From assembly GCA_948144175.1 (NCBI GenBank), contig CANXME010002489.1, forward strand, positions 146,078 through 210,077: a stretch of 64,000 nt of DNA, written 5' to 3'. This DNA comes from Closterium sp. NIES-65. Taxonomy: Eukaryota; Streptophyta; Zygnematophyceae; Desmidiales; Closteriaceae. The notes below the pieces were generated by a model. It was not told the DNA's origin. It saw only the letters and a program-made list of their open reading frames with translations, and made no database searches. How positions within the stretch are numbered: position 1 is the first letter of the stretch; each line of letters opens with the position of its first letter. Both the position numbers and the translations under genes were made by a program. Shown in pieces: positions 33,101-44,639 of the stretch.

Positions 33101-36028
33101 GACTTGTCAAACGTGACGTCCTGGGAGGACAGAACACGGCGAGAGGTGGGGTGGTAGAACAGCCACCCAGGCGCGTCAGGGGGGAACCCCAGGAAGACGC
33201 AAGGAACAGCACGAGGGGACAGCTTGTCCGCAGATAAGTCGCGGACAAACGCCCGAGATCCCTAGAACCGGAACGCCGACGCATCGCCAACCTTCCCCGT
33301 CCACAGCAAGGCTGGGGAGTTCTCCGGCCTTGAGACCCTGGGGTGGAGGTTGATCTGATGCGCCGCGTACCTCACCGCAAACGGCCACAGAAAACGGGGG
33401 GCAGCCGCATGCATCATAGACGTACGAGCGGCGTCCATGACCATGCCAATGCGGCGCTCAGCAATCCCATTTTGCTGCGGGGAGTCCGGAAGCGTGAAGG
33501 TCTGACAAATGCCTCGCGCGCAACAGTTAGCTCTCAGAAGGCCAGAGGAGAACTCTCCGCCTCTGTCCGAGTGCAGACGCAGAACAGGAAAGTCGGAGCC
33601 AAAGCTCTGCCTGAGCTGGAGACGAGCTGCGCGGATCTAGTCGATCAGCACCTCAGTGACATCACCCTTGGTGCGCAAGGGGAAGACTGCGGTGTAACGC
33701 GAGTAGTCGTCAACAACGAGCAGGAAGTAGCGCTCGTGACCCTGTTCCCGGACGCGGGCTGGGCCCCACACGTCCATGTGAAGCTTCTGTAGCGGGGCCT
33801 CTGTCGGAGGAAATTGGGAGGAGTGAGTGGCAGCCCGCTGGCGCCCCTCGACACAGGGGACACAGGTAGGGCCAGGGCCCTGAGGAAGGGGAGGGAGGGG
33901 CCGGGGAAGACCAGAAACAAGAAGACGGGAGGCCATGCCTTTGAGCCGAAGCAGAGAGGGGTGACCAAGGCGGTGGTGCCAGAGGAGAGTCTCGTGAGAC
34001 AGGAAACGACACGAACAGGGGGCAGACTCAGGACCAGACCTGGACGCTGCAGCAAACACCTGACCCGACGCAGCTACCCTACCAGACTCAGCAACTGGAG
34101 GAGACGCAGTGGTCAGTGTGTACAGGATCGACCCCGGCTGACGGGTAAACGTAGCCAGGTGTCGGCCTGTGCTAGCCTCTGTGCAGTGCGTCATCGCTAA
34201 CGCGCAGGAGTGAACTGGTGTACTCCCCCATCCTGTAGGGCAGCACCACTCACTAGGTTCGTAGAGAACGAGGGGAGGTAGAGACTAGACAGGGTGCCAG
34301 AGGGAGCCGCCGGACACGGGAGGACTGTGGAGAAGTGAGACAGGACATGACCCCCAGAGGGGTAAGTTAGAGACACCGCAACCGGCCGACAAAGTGGCGT
34401 GAGGGTGGTGCGGTCACAAAAGAAGGAGCGAGAAGCCCCAGAGTCAAGGGTGAAGGTGAGGGAGTCCGAAGCCGACGTAGTACCTGAGAGCGCAGACTCA
34501 CCAGTACCTGAGGACGCAGACGCACTAGCACCTAGAGCAGCAGCCTCGCAAGCACCTAGGGCAGCAGCCACACCAGCACCTAGAGCAGCAGTCTCAATGC
34601 CCGGATCGGGCAGCAAACACCGGTAACAGTCACCCTCATCACTAATAGACACAGCATACATGGCAGAGAGAATAGCATCAAAATCAAGATCATAGATGGC
34701 AACACCCGCCTTAGACAGCTCGCCCCAGCGAGGGATCTCTGTGGCCTCCGAGAACTGGTGACGCCACGCGTCCGTCAGGCGGCCAAAGCAGCGCTGGGTG
34801 GGGTGCGCACCCCCACACTGCTCACCCGCACGGTCGCCGGTGCGCAGGACGTAGGTGCACAGATCAAAACCCCCACCCCGCTGGCGTGCAGTGTACCACT
34901 CACGGAGCTGCTGAGGGGACAGGGTCTCACGACCGCGCTGCTGCTGCTGGCGCGGACCACCACCGGAGCCACTCCTCTGCGTAGACCCGCGACCAGCTCC
35001 ATCACCACCCCCGCCGCCTCCTCCGCCTCCGCCGCCTCCGCTACTACCGCCGCCTCCGCCACCTCCTCCACCGCCGCCACCTCCGCCACCTCCGCTCCCA
35101 CCGCCACCGCCGCCGCCACCTCCGCCTCCACTGCTGCCACCGACACCTCCACCCCCACCTCCACTCCCACCACCACCCCCACTCCCCCCGCCGCCTCCAC
35201 CTCCACCTCCACCGCCCCCGCTCGCTCCTCCAGCGCCCCTGCCCCCCTTGCCCTTGCCAGAGCGGCGTCTCCCGCTAGGGGCAGACGCCGCACCGACCGA
35301 CTCAAGACCAAGGAGGTCGGCCGCAAGCAGAGGCAACAGAGGGCAGAAGGGGGGAGGGGGAACACCCCTCAAAGATGGGGGTGCGCGGGTCACCACGAGA
35401 GGCCCCTACAGTGACTATGCTCTTCTCAGCCGCTAGGAGGGACTTCTCGAGGAGGTCTACAGTGAGAGTGGTGGGACAGACTGAGAGGAAGTGGTCCCTG
35501 ACTACACGAAGGGAGTCACGGAGACGAGTGACTATGTAGTAGAGAGTGATGTACATGGGGGGGGGGGTTATTGGCGCAGAAGTCAGCAGGAAGCGCAGCG
35601 CGGTAGCGAGTGTCACTAGTGCGGAGGTGCGTAATGAGGTCAGCAACTGTCGGAAAGGCAGCAAGGTCAGGGAAGAGGTACGGTAGCATGAGACGGCTCA
35701 ATGCAGCAGTGGCAGGGGAGGAGTAGCGTGCAACTACAGCGTCGTACAAGGTCTGAGCACTCTTGTACTGACCAAAGTGTGCACGCTCAGAGGTAGGGAG
35801 GTGGCGACGCACAGCAAGACGTGCAGCAACATCGCGCGTGGCCCACTGTGAGCGAACAGTGGCGTCAGCATCAGCAGCAGGAGCAGGAGAGGCACCAGAG
35901 GTGAGGTCAAAGAGGGAGAGACCGTCTGCCCTATCGCACTGTAAGAACAGCTGCAGGTCATCTAACCAGACGTCAAAGTCAATGGCTCGACCCTCGGCGT
36001 AAAAAACGAGGACACTAGGAGTAGCCAT
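30125..36028 (-). pseudogene. C copia Gag-Pol polyprotein, multiply disrupted
   Basis: It starts MATPSVLVF with a copia-type Gag (36028 to about 35560; motifs LDDLQLFLQCD, SPATAALSRLMLPYLFPDL, VADLITHLRTSDTRYRAAL). A run of 11 C at 35557-35567 shifts the frame. Gag then continues (MYITLYYIV), followed by a long Gly-rich stretch, LSPQQLREWY, and C-x13-C-x3-H-x4-C. The protease motif LDSGASRSFF (near 34440) and HHRLGHPS (near 33970) follow. The integrase is broken by TAG at 33637-33639 and 33262-33264 (both at Trp positions). The linker has REPHSPQELREW. A frameshift lies near 31575. The open frame 30272-31555 covers reverse transcriptase (YIDD instead of YVDD) and most of RNase H, up to TAG at 30272-30274 at a Gln codon. 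Confidence 0.9.
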
Positions 36029-36166
36029 GACAGCAGTAGACTAACAGTGCGAACTGTAGAGCAGTGGCAGCGGCGCTGCGCTCACCAGAGAGGGCGGGTC
36101 GGGCAGCTCGGGCAGCTCGGCAGTAACTGCGGCTCGGCAGCACCCGCGGCTCGGCTCCTCAGCTAC

Positions 36167-36720
36167 TCAGGCGGCCTCAGCGGCTCGGGCGGCTCGGGTG
36201 GCTCGGGCGGCTTGGGCGGCTCGGGCGGCTCGGGCTGTTGAGCGGCGTGGGCGGCTCGGTTGGGGCCGTAGGTAGGGCGTCGGGGCCGGAGCTGGGGCGC
36301 AGTTAGGGCGACGAGGCCGGGTCGAAGGTAGGGCGACGGGGCCGGGGCCGGGCCGTAGATAGGGCGACGGGGCCGGGTCGACGGTAGGGCGACGGGGCCG
36401 GTGCGCAGGTAGGGCGACGGGGCCGGGGCCGGAGCCGCAGGTAGGGCGACGGGGCCGGGGCCGGAGCTGCAGGTAGGGCGACGGGGCTGGGTCGACGGTA
36501 GGGCGACGGGGCCAGTGCGCAGGGAGGGCGACGGGGCCGGGGCCGGAGCCGCAGGTAGGGCAACGGGGCCGGGGTCGCGGGTAGGGCGACGGGGCCGGGG
36601 CCGCAGGTAGGGTGACGGGGCCGGGGTCGCAGGTAGGGTGACGGGGCCGACGCGTAGGCAGGGCGACGGGGCCGACGCGTAGGCAGGGCGACGGACACCC
36701 CCAAAACCACCACCCCCACA
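36167..36720 (-). repeat. C leader GC-rich tandem array
   Basis: (CGGCTCGGG)n at 36167-36235, followed by units of 18-40 bp around GGTAGGGCGACGGGGCCGGG up to about 36690. It lies between the primer site and the gag start. Confidence 0.8.
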
Positions 36721-37049
36721 CCCTAAGTGTGCGGTAAGCGCGCTCAGGTGTGTGCGAAGCGTGCACTAGCCTGCGGGAAGCGAACTCGGGTGTGCGGAAA
36801 GTGAACTCAGGTGGGCGGGAAGGGGGGGCCGCAGGGCGACGCGCGGGTCGGCGGGGACGAGCGCACGGGTCCTCAAGGGCGGCGCGCGGGTCGACGAGGC
36901 CGCCGCGAAGAGCGACGAAGAGCCGCGCGCGGGTCGACGGGGCCGCCACGAAGGGCGACGGGGAGCCGCTAGGGCGACTCGAAGAAGTAAGTGAAGGGAG
37001 CGCGACTCAGGGAGAGCGCGCTCCGGGCAGTAAAACAAATGTTCGAATT

Positions 37050-37095
37050 GGTGGGCCCTAGGCACAGTTCCCTCTAGGGAACCTGCTCGATACCA
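37050..37095 (-). promoter_or_regulatory. C primer-binding site, hairpin and GGGCCCACC box
   Basis: The minus strand reads TGGTATCGAGCAGGT at the LTR edge, then the stem GTTCCC-TAGA-GGGAAC (37067-37082), then GGGCCCACC (37050-37058), 37 bp from the LTR. Confidence 0.78.
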
Positions 37096-37227
37096 TGAGA
37101 ATATATGAACGAGAATGAATGCAGTATGAAAGAAGAGAGTACAAGTACTAACCCTAATTGGGTTGTACCCCCTATGGGATGCCCCACTATAGCCTACACA
37201 AAATGTATAAGCTACAATATTCTGACA
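37096..37227 (-). repeat. C 5' LTR (right)
   Basis: 132 bp, followed by the CGAAC duplication. Confidence 0.92.
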
Positions 37228-38101
37228 CGAACGACTTATGACGAACGGAAGGAGGCGACATCAACAGTGAAGGGGTGGGAGAGATAGCTGCGATTTTTCA
37301 TCTCTGCCCAGGAGCCCTCGGCGCATTACGACAATTTCTCGGCGAGTCTGGACAAAGCCGCTGAAGGTGCTGACATCATCTGACACTAGATCGCGTTCGA
37401 CAATTTCGACCGGAGTGATATTCGATTTCGGTTACATCTGCGACGACCATCGTCGAATCTCGTTTTTGCCTTCACCTTTAATCGTATTCATCGCCGACAA
37501 TTTCGTATACCCCTGATTTAACGGCCAGAGGATTTCAGGATGGTTCCATTCCGACTCTACTAGCGACAAAACCATCCACTCGACCCGCCCACAACAAACG
37601 ATTCGATTTCAATTGCTCCCAACTGCAACTGCTGAAGATATCGCCTGATTTCCGGCGATGTGAAGAGAAAATTATTCAGTTCGAGGAACATGGATTTTCC
37701 GCCGCGGTTTTCGGTCTACATCTACGGGTTCGCCCTCGAAGATTTTTGCGGCACGTAACACCCGGTTTCGTCATTGAAATTTCCACAGCGACGCAATCTC
37801 ATCTGGTTTTCTACGCTCGACGCTCTTCTTCGTGGGACTTAACACCTGGATTTTTTGTTGGTTTTCATCTCGGCGCAGCTATGAAACATTTTCTGGTGTG
37901 CTTTCTTGGAGGGGGGGGAGAAGTGCGCTCCACTGTTCTTTCCTTGGCGTTTTCCTCGGTCCTTTCTGGCTTTGTCAGGTTGCGTCAGCACGACGTACGA
38001 TCGCGATCACACCGACACAATCTACGGTCCCTGCTCAATCGCGTTTCAATTCGAGTCAGCAAGTTCCCTCCCTTTTCACGTCAGTCCTCGACCGTCAAAT
38101 C
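37228..38101 (+). repeat. Non-coding repeat R, copy 1, fourth segment (probable)
   Basis: Lies between C and F. It has three GACAATTTC motifs (near 37350, 37409 and 37498) like the other R segments, but I did not find a matching stretch in the second copy. No gene is recognised. Confidence 0.45.
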
Positions 38102-38234
38102 TGTCAAACTATATACATGCCATATATGTTTAGGCTGTAGTGGGGTAGCCAATATGGGGTACAGCCCCTTCTAGGGTTTCATATTTGTACCCAACTCTTT
38201 CATAGTTCATTCATTCCTGTCTAGTATTCTGATA
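38102..38234 (+). repeat. F 5' LTR
   Basis: TGTCAAACTA to TATTCTGATA; followed directly by the primer site TGGTTTCAAAGCAGG. Confidence 0.87.
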
Positions 38235-38256
38235 TGGTTTCAAAGCAGGAGGTCAC
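38235..38256 (+). promoter_or_regulatory. F primer-binding site and left half of its hairpin
   Basis: TGGTTTCAAAGCAGG at the LTR edge. The AGGTC arm that follows is cut by element D. Its partner GGACCT is at 45740-45745, and GTGGGCCCACC is at 45752-45762. With D and the duplicated five bases removed, the hairpin would be AGGTCC-CGA-GGACCT and the box would lie 36 bp from the LTR. Confidence 0.7.
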
Positions 38257-38387
38257 TGAGAAAACTGAAACGAGAATGAATGAACTATGAAACAGTTGGG
38301 TACAAGTACTAACCCTAATTGGGTTGAACCCCATATGGGCTACCCCACTACAGCCTATACAAAAGCATAAGCTATAATGTTCTGACA
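38257..38387 (-). repeat. D 3' LTR (left)
   Basis: 131 bp, TGAGAAAACT to GTTCTGACA. Confidence 0.9.
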
Positions 38388-38618
38388 CACCCCCATAGGC
38401 AAAGTGGGGGAGAACAAGGGGTCACAAGACCAGTCAAGCAAAGCAAAGCAAAGCAAAGCAAGCTCAGGGTGGATCACAAAGTCACCACACATTCCGAGCA
38501 CAAGTTCAAGGCCACAAGGCCAGTTCACATGCAGGAGTACACAAACACACATATATATATATATATAAGGCTAGACAAGCAAGAGCAGGTGTATATATAT
38601 GTAAGAGTACAAGCAAGG

Positions 38619-40604
38619 TCAAGAGGTGAGCAAGTGAGGCAAGACAGGCACAAGACCAAGCTGAGTACAGAAGCGCTGATGATCACAAGGCGCAAGTGCC
38701 TTGGCGAAGATATCAGCAGTGTTGGCCTCAGAGGCCACGTACGCAAGACGCAGCTGACCACGCTGCTGCAGCTCACGAGCAAGGAAGTAGCGAAGAGCAA
38801 TGTGCTTCGTTCTGTGCTCCAGTCTCTGCTCTCGACATAAGGCCAGCATGGCCTTGTTGTCTACGTACAGCATTGGAGGAGAACGAGGCGGCTCTCCAAG
38901 GTCAGTCAGCAGGTAGGTGAGCCAGCGTAGCTCCTGTGCAGCCATGGCCCCGGCGTAGATCTCAGCCTCACAACTGGAGCCGAGAACAGAAGACGAGCGG
39001 GTAGCCCGCCACGAAACAGAGCCGGAACCAAGGCTGAAGGTGTAACCCTGTGACAACCGCTGCGTAGCCTGGTCGTCCGCCCAAGAAGCGTCTGCGTGAC
39101 CAGTGAGGACCACTGGACTCCGCCCTCCAAGCACAAGCCCCATGCCCGACGTACTACACAAGTAGCGCAACACCCTCTTCGCTGCAGCCATGTGCTCCAG
39201 TCTGTGTCTCCCAGGAGCAACATAGCGTGCGAGAATGCTAAGAGGGTATGCAAGGTCAGGTCGAATGCAGGTCATCAGGTACATGAGGCAGCCAACAAGC
39301 TCTGGGTACGGGCCACTCGACTCTACGGACTCATCCGAAGGCAGAGCTGAGAGCGAGTGGCGAGTAGGCAGAGGAGTGGCCTGAGGCGAGGAGTACGTGA
39401 AGCCGAAGCGCTGAAGGACCTGCTGCACCATGTGTGACTGAGTCAGGGTAATGGTGCGGCGTGCTCTGTCCCGGGTGATCTGCAACCCAAGGTAGCTGCG
39501 CAGTTCACCCAGGTCTGTGCACGTGTGTCTCTTGTGCAGCTCGGACTTCACGTGGGCGAGTCCAGCAGTGTCAGCTGTGGCAAAGACCAAGTCGTCGACG
39601 TACACGAGGATGTAGAACGGCGGCAAAGAAGTGTCGGTGCGCAGAAACAGCGACGGGTCGGCAGTAGAGGGAGCAAACCCAAGAGCCGCAAGCGTAGTCC
39701 TCAGTGTGTTGTGCCACTCACGTGGTGCCTGGCGGAGACCGTAGACTCGCCGCCGGAGGCTCCACTGGGTGCCAGGAGGAAAAGTCCCAGTGAAGCCAAG
39801 TGGGTGGCGCAGCCACATCTCCTCGTGCAGGCTACCCTGCAAGAAAGCAGTGCTGAAGTCGAGAGAGAGAAGCTCGTAGTCGCGCTGAGCGGCTATTTGC
39901 AGCAGCACCCGAAGAGTGGTCATCTTCGGGGTGGGAGAGAAGGTCTGAAAGTAGTCAACTCCCTGCCGCTGACTGAAGCCACGAGCCACGTACCGCGCCT
40001 TGAAGACAGGCGGAGAACCCGGCGGCCGCTTCACCCTAAAAATCCACATGCCACTGACTTTCTTCGCCCCAGGTGGGGGAACCTCGTCAACGTAGGTGCC
40101 TGTGGACTTCCAGGAAGCCATCTGTACGTCCATAGCTGCCTGCCACTGAGAGGAGTAGGGACCCTCTATCGCCTCCGCGTAAGAGCGCGGAGTCGGGATG
40201 TCAAGTGCATCCGGGTCTCCCTCACGGGTAAGCAGTACAGACACGAGATGAGGTGAAGCAGCAGCCAGACACTGGAACTCCTCCTGCCTGTCCTCAAGGA
40301 CGTCCGTGCCAAGGGCACACTCACCCCCGACGGACGGAGGACAGACAGACTCAGACTCAGGGACAACACTATCAGCGTAGTCTAGACGACAGCGAGCAGC
40401 AAAGTCGACGAGCTCAGCAACTAGGGCAAACGCAGCAGTGGACTCAAAGGAAGGGTCAGTGATGATAGTAGCAAGGAGACGTGTGACATTAGGACTGGCA
40501 GAACGAAGAGAGTCCAACTCAGGGTCGGCAAGAGCAGGAAGAGAGGACTCAGGAGGAGAGGGCAAAGGGGCACGCAGAGGCGCAGTGGACGGACGCAGAG
40601 ACAT
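38619..40604 (-). CDS. D reverse transcriptase and RNase H, open 661-residue part of the polyprotein
   Basis: This is the longest undamaged piece of D. It begins MSLRPSTAPL in the linker after integrase; the methionine is internal to the polyprotein, not a natural start. It has the RVT_2-type copia reverse transcriptase (GPYSSQWQAAMD, FSQRQGVDYFQTFSPT, LDFSTAFLQG, YILVYVDDLVFA). RNase H follows (GHADASW, SSCEAEIYAGAMAAQELRW, YVDNKAMLAL, HRTKHIALRY) and TGA at 38619-38621. All catalytic Asp and Glu residues expected for both activities are visible. Whether any protein is made is doubtful, because the reading frame upstream is closed in several places. Confidence 0.85.
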   Translation of the reverse strand: MSLRPSTAPLRAPLPSPPESSLPALADPELDSLRSASPNVTRLLATIITDPSFESTAAFALVAELVDFAARCRLDYADSVVPESESVCPPSVGGECALGTDVLEDRQEEFQCLAAASPHLVSVLLTREGDPDALDIPTPRSYAEAIEGPYSSQWQAAMDVQMASWKSTGTYVDEVPPPGAKKVSGMWIFRVKRPPGSPPVFKARYVARGFSQRQGVDYFQTFSPTPKMTTLRVLLQIAAQRDYELLSLDFSTAFLQGSLHEEMWLRHPLGFTGTFPPGTQWSLRRRVYGLRQAPREWHNTLRTTLAALGFAPSTADPSLFLRTDTSLPPFYILVYVDDLVFATADTAGLAHVKSELHKRHTCTDLGELRSYLGLQITRDRARRTITLTQSHMVQQVLQRFGFTYSSPQATPLPTRHSLSALPSDESVESSGPYPELVGCLMYLMTCIRPDLAYPLSILARYVAPGRHRLEHMAAAKRVLRYLCSTSGMGLVLGGRSPVVLTGHADASWADDQATQRLSQGYTFSLGSGSVSWRATRSSSVLGSSCEAEIYAGAMAAQELRWLTYLLTDLGEPPRSPPMLYVDNKAMLALCREQRLEHRTKHIALRYFLARELQQRGQLRLAYVASEANTADIFAKALAPCDHQRFCTQLGLVPVLPHLLTS

Positions 40605-43600
40605 CTAGTGCATGCCAGGGACAAGAGGAGGAAGCTGACGCGAACCGCGACCACTAGTGCGAGCAGCACGGACAGGCGACGCAGGGCGAGACGCAGGCTC
40701 ACGACGCTCAGCAAGACCTCCAGTAGGACCAGTGTAGGGAGAAGGAGCAGGCAGTGGGGAGGCGGGCTGTAAGTGTAACTGTGACAGGACAGGCTGTGGA
40801 CACTCTAAGGGAGGAGGAGGACTAGTAGAAGGCGAGAGACCAAGAACCTGCAGAAGGAGCGGAACGAAGTACGGCCGAGGCCGCGCAGCGACTCAAGAGA
40901 CAACAGGGACAGCACCAGCAGCCCCAGCGGCAGCACCCGCGCCAGCAGCACCTCCAGCTCCAGTACCGCCAGTAACACCGCCGAAAGGACCGACAGCAGA
41001 AGTCTCAGCGCCAACACCCTTAGCAGCTCCAGCTCCAGACGCAGCCGCCGGCCCAGCAGCTCCAGTACCTCCACTACGAGCACCTCCGGGACCCGCGGCA
41101 CCAGCACCCTCAGTACCCGAAGAACCTCCAGCAATAGCAGTACACCGGGCAAACCACTCGCGCAGCTACTGTGGAGAGAGTGGCGCCCGCCGAGACGAAG
41201 CACCCGGAGAACCTCCAGACGCCTCACAAGCAGGCCCAACTCCCTCAGGCTCCACACCCCCAGGCTCAGCACCTCCAGACGTAGCACCCCCAGACTCAGT
41301 ACCCCCAGGCGTAGCACCCCCAGGCTCAACACCTCCAGACGTAGCACCCCCAGGCGCAGCACCCCCAGGCGTAGCACCCCCAGGCTCAGCACCCCCAGGC
41401 TCAACACCCCCAGGCTCAGCACCCCCAGGAGCAGCACCCCCAGTCTCAGCACCCCCAGGCTCAGCACGCACACGCTCAGCACCCTCAGAGTCAGCACCCC
41501 CAGGCTCAGCACCCTAAGCAGCACCAGAGTCACCAGTGACCTCGACAGGCTCGAATGCGTCTACCTGGGACACACCTGAAGGGGCTGGACCCTGAGGGGA
41601 GAGGGGGTGTACCTGGGGGGGACCTGGTACAAGGAAGAGCGGCTGCGGGGGGAGGGACGGAGTGCGCTAGTGGAAGAGACGGTAGTAGGGGACCGACTTG
41701 TCAAACGTGACGTCCTGGGAGGACGAGAGGTGGGGTGGTAGAACTGCCACCCTGGCGCGTTAGGGGGGAAACCCAGGAAGACGCAGGGAGCAGCACGAGG
41801 GGACAGCTTGTTCGCAGACAAGTCGCGAACAAACGCAACCTTCCCCGTCCACAGCAAGGCTGGGGAGGTCTCCGGCCGGGAGACCCTGGGGTGGAGGTTG
41901 ATCTGATGCGCCGCGTACCTGACCGCAAACGGCCACAGAAAGTGGGGGGAAGCCGCATGCATCATGGACGTATGAGCGACGTCCATGACCATGCCAATGC
42001 GGCGCTCAGCAATCCCATTTTGCTGTGGTGAGTCTGGAAGCGTGAAGGTCTGGCGGATGCCTCGTGCACGACAGTAGGCTCGCAGAAGGCCAGAGGAGAA
42101 CTCTCCGCCTCTGTCAGAGTGTAGACGCAGAACAGGAAAGTCTGAGCCAAAGCTCTGCCTGAGCCGGAGACGAGCTGCGCGGATCCAGTCGATCAGCACC
42201 TCAGTGACATCACCCTTGCTGCGCAAGGGGAAGACTGTGGTGTAACGTGAGTAGTCGTCAAACACCAGCAGGAAGTAGCGCTCGTGACCCTGTCCACGGA
42301 CGCGAGCGGGGCCCCACACGTCTAGGTGAAGCGTCTGCAGCGGGGCCTCTGTCGGAGGAAACTAGGAGGAGTGAGGGGCAGCGCGCTGGCGCCCCTCGAC
42401 ACAGGGGACGCAGGTAGGGCCAGGCCCCGGAGGAAGGGGAGGGAGGGACCGGGGAAGACCAGAGACAAGGAGACGGGAGGCCATGCCTCGGAGACGAAGC
42501 AGGGAGGGGTGACCAAGGCGGTGGTGCCAGAGGAGAGTCTCGTGAGAAAGGAGGCGACACGAGCAGGGGGCAGACTCAGGACCAGACCTGGACTCTGCAG
42601 CAAACACCTGACCCGACGCAGCTACCTGGCCAGACGCAGGGACAGAAGGGGACGTAGTGGTCAGTGTGTACAGGCTCGACCCCGGCCGACGAGTAAACGT
42701 GGCCAAGTGTCGGCCCGTCCGAGCGTCCGTGTAGTGGGTCACCTGCTGGCTCGCAGGAGTGAACTGGTGGACTCCCCCATCCTGAAGGTCAGCACCACTC
42801 ACCAACTTCGTAGAGAACGAGGGGAGGTAAAGACCAGACAGGGTGCCAGAGGGAGCCGCCGGACACGGGAGGACAGTGGAGAAGTGAGCAAGGAAAGGAC
42901 CCCGAGAGGGGTCTGCCAGAGAGACCGCAACTGGCCGACCAAGCGGCGTGAGTGTGGTGCGGTCTCGGAAGAAGGAGCAAGAAGCCCCCGAGTCAAGGGT
43001 GAAGGTGAGGAAGGCCGAAGCTGACTTGGTACCTGAGAGCGCGGACTCACCAGCACCTGAGGGAGCAGACGCACTGGCACCTAGAGCAGCAGCCTCACTA
43101 GTACCTAGAGCAGCAGTCTCAATGCCCTGGTCGGGCGGGAAACACTGGTAACAGTCATCCTCATCACTAATAGTCACATCATACATGGCAGCAAGGATAG
43201 CATCAAAGTCAAGATCAAAGATAGCTACTCCGGCCCTAGACAGCTCACCCCAGCGGGGGATCTCCGTGGCCTCCGGAAACTGGTGACGCAAAGCGTCCGT
43301 CAGGCGGCCAAAGCAGTGCTGGGTGGGGTGCGCACCCCCACACTGCTCACCCGCGTGGTCGACGGTGCGTAGGACGTAGGTGTACGGACCAGTACCCCCA
43401 CCCCGCTGGCGTGCAGCGTACCACTCACGGAGCTGCTGAGGGGGAGGGGGGGGGGGGATGTCACGAGTGCGCTGCTGCTGCTGCTTGCGCTGACCACCAC
43501 CAGAGCCGACCCTCTGCGCAGCGCCACCCCGACCAGCTCCACCTCCTCCGCCACCGCCTCCTCCACCACCGCCACCCCCGCCACCTCCGCTCCCACTGCC

Positions 43601-44572
43601 ACCACCGCCGCCTCCGCCGCCACTGCCGCCACCGACACATCCACCCCCGCCACCACCCCCACCACCACCCCCACCCCCTTCGCCGCCTCCACCGCCGCCT
43701 CCACCGCCCCTGCTAGCTCCTCCAGCGCCCCTGCCCCCCTTGCCCTTGCCAGGGCGGCGTCTCCCTCTAGGGGTAGACGCCGCACCGACCGACTCAAGCC
43801 CAACGAGGTCGGCCGCAACAGCAGAGGCAACAGAGGGCAAAAGGGGGGAGGGGGAACACCCCTCAAAGATGGGGGTGCGCGGGTCACCACAAGAGGCTCC
43901 TACAGCGACTATGCTCTTCTCCGCTGCTAAGAGGGCCTTCTCGAGTAGGTCAACAGTGAGAGTGGTGGGACAGACTGAGAGGAAGTGGTCCCTGACCACG
44001 CGAAGGGAGTCAGGGAGATGGGTGACTATGTAGTAGAGAGTGATGTACATGGGGGGGGGGGTTCTTGGCGCAGAACTCCGCAGGAAGCGCAGCGCGGTAG
44101 CGAGTGTCACTAGTGCGGAGGTGCGTAATGAGGTCAGCGACTGTGGGAAAGGCAGCAAGGTCAGGGAAGTGGTACGGTAGCATGAGGCGGCTCAGTGCAG
44201 CAGTGGCAGGGGAGGAGTAGCGTGCAACTACAGCGTCGTACAAGGTCTGAGCACTCTTGTACTGGCTAAAGTGCGCACGCTCAGAGGTAGGCAGGTGGCG
44301 ACGCACAGCAAGACGTGCAGCAGCATCGCGCGTGGCCCACTGTGAGCGAACAGTGGCATCAGCATCAGCAGCAGGGGCAGGAGAGGCACCAAAGGTGAGG
44401 TCAAAGAGAGAGAGACCGTCTGCCATATCGCACTGTAAGAAAAGCTGCAGGTCATCTAACCAGACGTCAAAGTCAATGGCCCGACCCTCAGCGTCAAAAG
44501 CGAGGGTCATTGACTTTGACGCTTGGATAGATGACCTGAGGGTCAAAAGCTTTTGACGCTAGGGGTAGCCAT
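40605..44572 (-). pseudogene. D Gag, protease and integrase region, disrupted
   Basis: The Gag start codon is at 44570-44572, but within 60 bases an inverted duplicate of the next segment destroys the frame (44500-44550). Gag then reads FDAEGRAIDFDVWLDDLQLFLQCD and on to a run of 11 C at 44051-44061, another shift. From 44158 the frame is open for 598 residues: rest of Gag, Gly-rich stretch, QQLREWYA, the C-x13-C motif, protease (LDSGASCSFF, with Cys in place of Arg) and GAG-pre-integrase. TAG at 42362-42364 at a Gln codon ends it. The integrase has HLDVWG, LHSDRGGEF and QQNGIAERRIG but a 12-residue deletion after LLWTGKV and a frameshift near 41720. The linker is full of GGAEPGGA repeats and a TAG at 41166-41168. 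Confidence 0.88.
44479..44550 (-). other. Inverted duplication at the D gag start
   Basis: Plus-strand CATTGACTTTGACGCTTGGA (from 44508), continuing through GATAGATGACCT, is an imperfect reverse complement of the neighbouring 44449-44476 segment (AGGTCATCTAACCAGACGTC...). The other gag copies lack it. It looks like a template-switch event. Confidence 0.75.
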
Positions 44573-44639
44573 GACAGCAGTAGACTAGCAGCGCAATTAG
44601 TAGGGTGAGGGCAGTGCAATGACAGAGGCGCTGCTCTTA

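Larger units (their letters stand above)
29784..37227 (-). mobile_element. C: full-length Ty1/copia retrotransposon, decayed coding region
   Basis: 132-bp LTRs (29784-29915 and 37096-37227) differ at one base. The target duplication CGAAC is exact (29779-29783 and 37228-37232). Primer site, hairpin, GGGCCCACC box, GC-rich leader array, gag, pol and polypurine tract are all present in order on the minus strand. Despite near-identical LTRs, the polyprotein has several stops and frameshifts. Confidence 0.93.
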
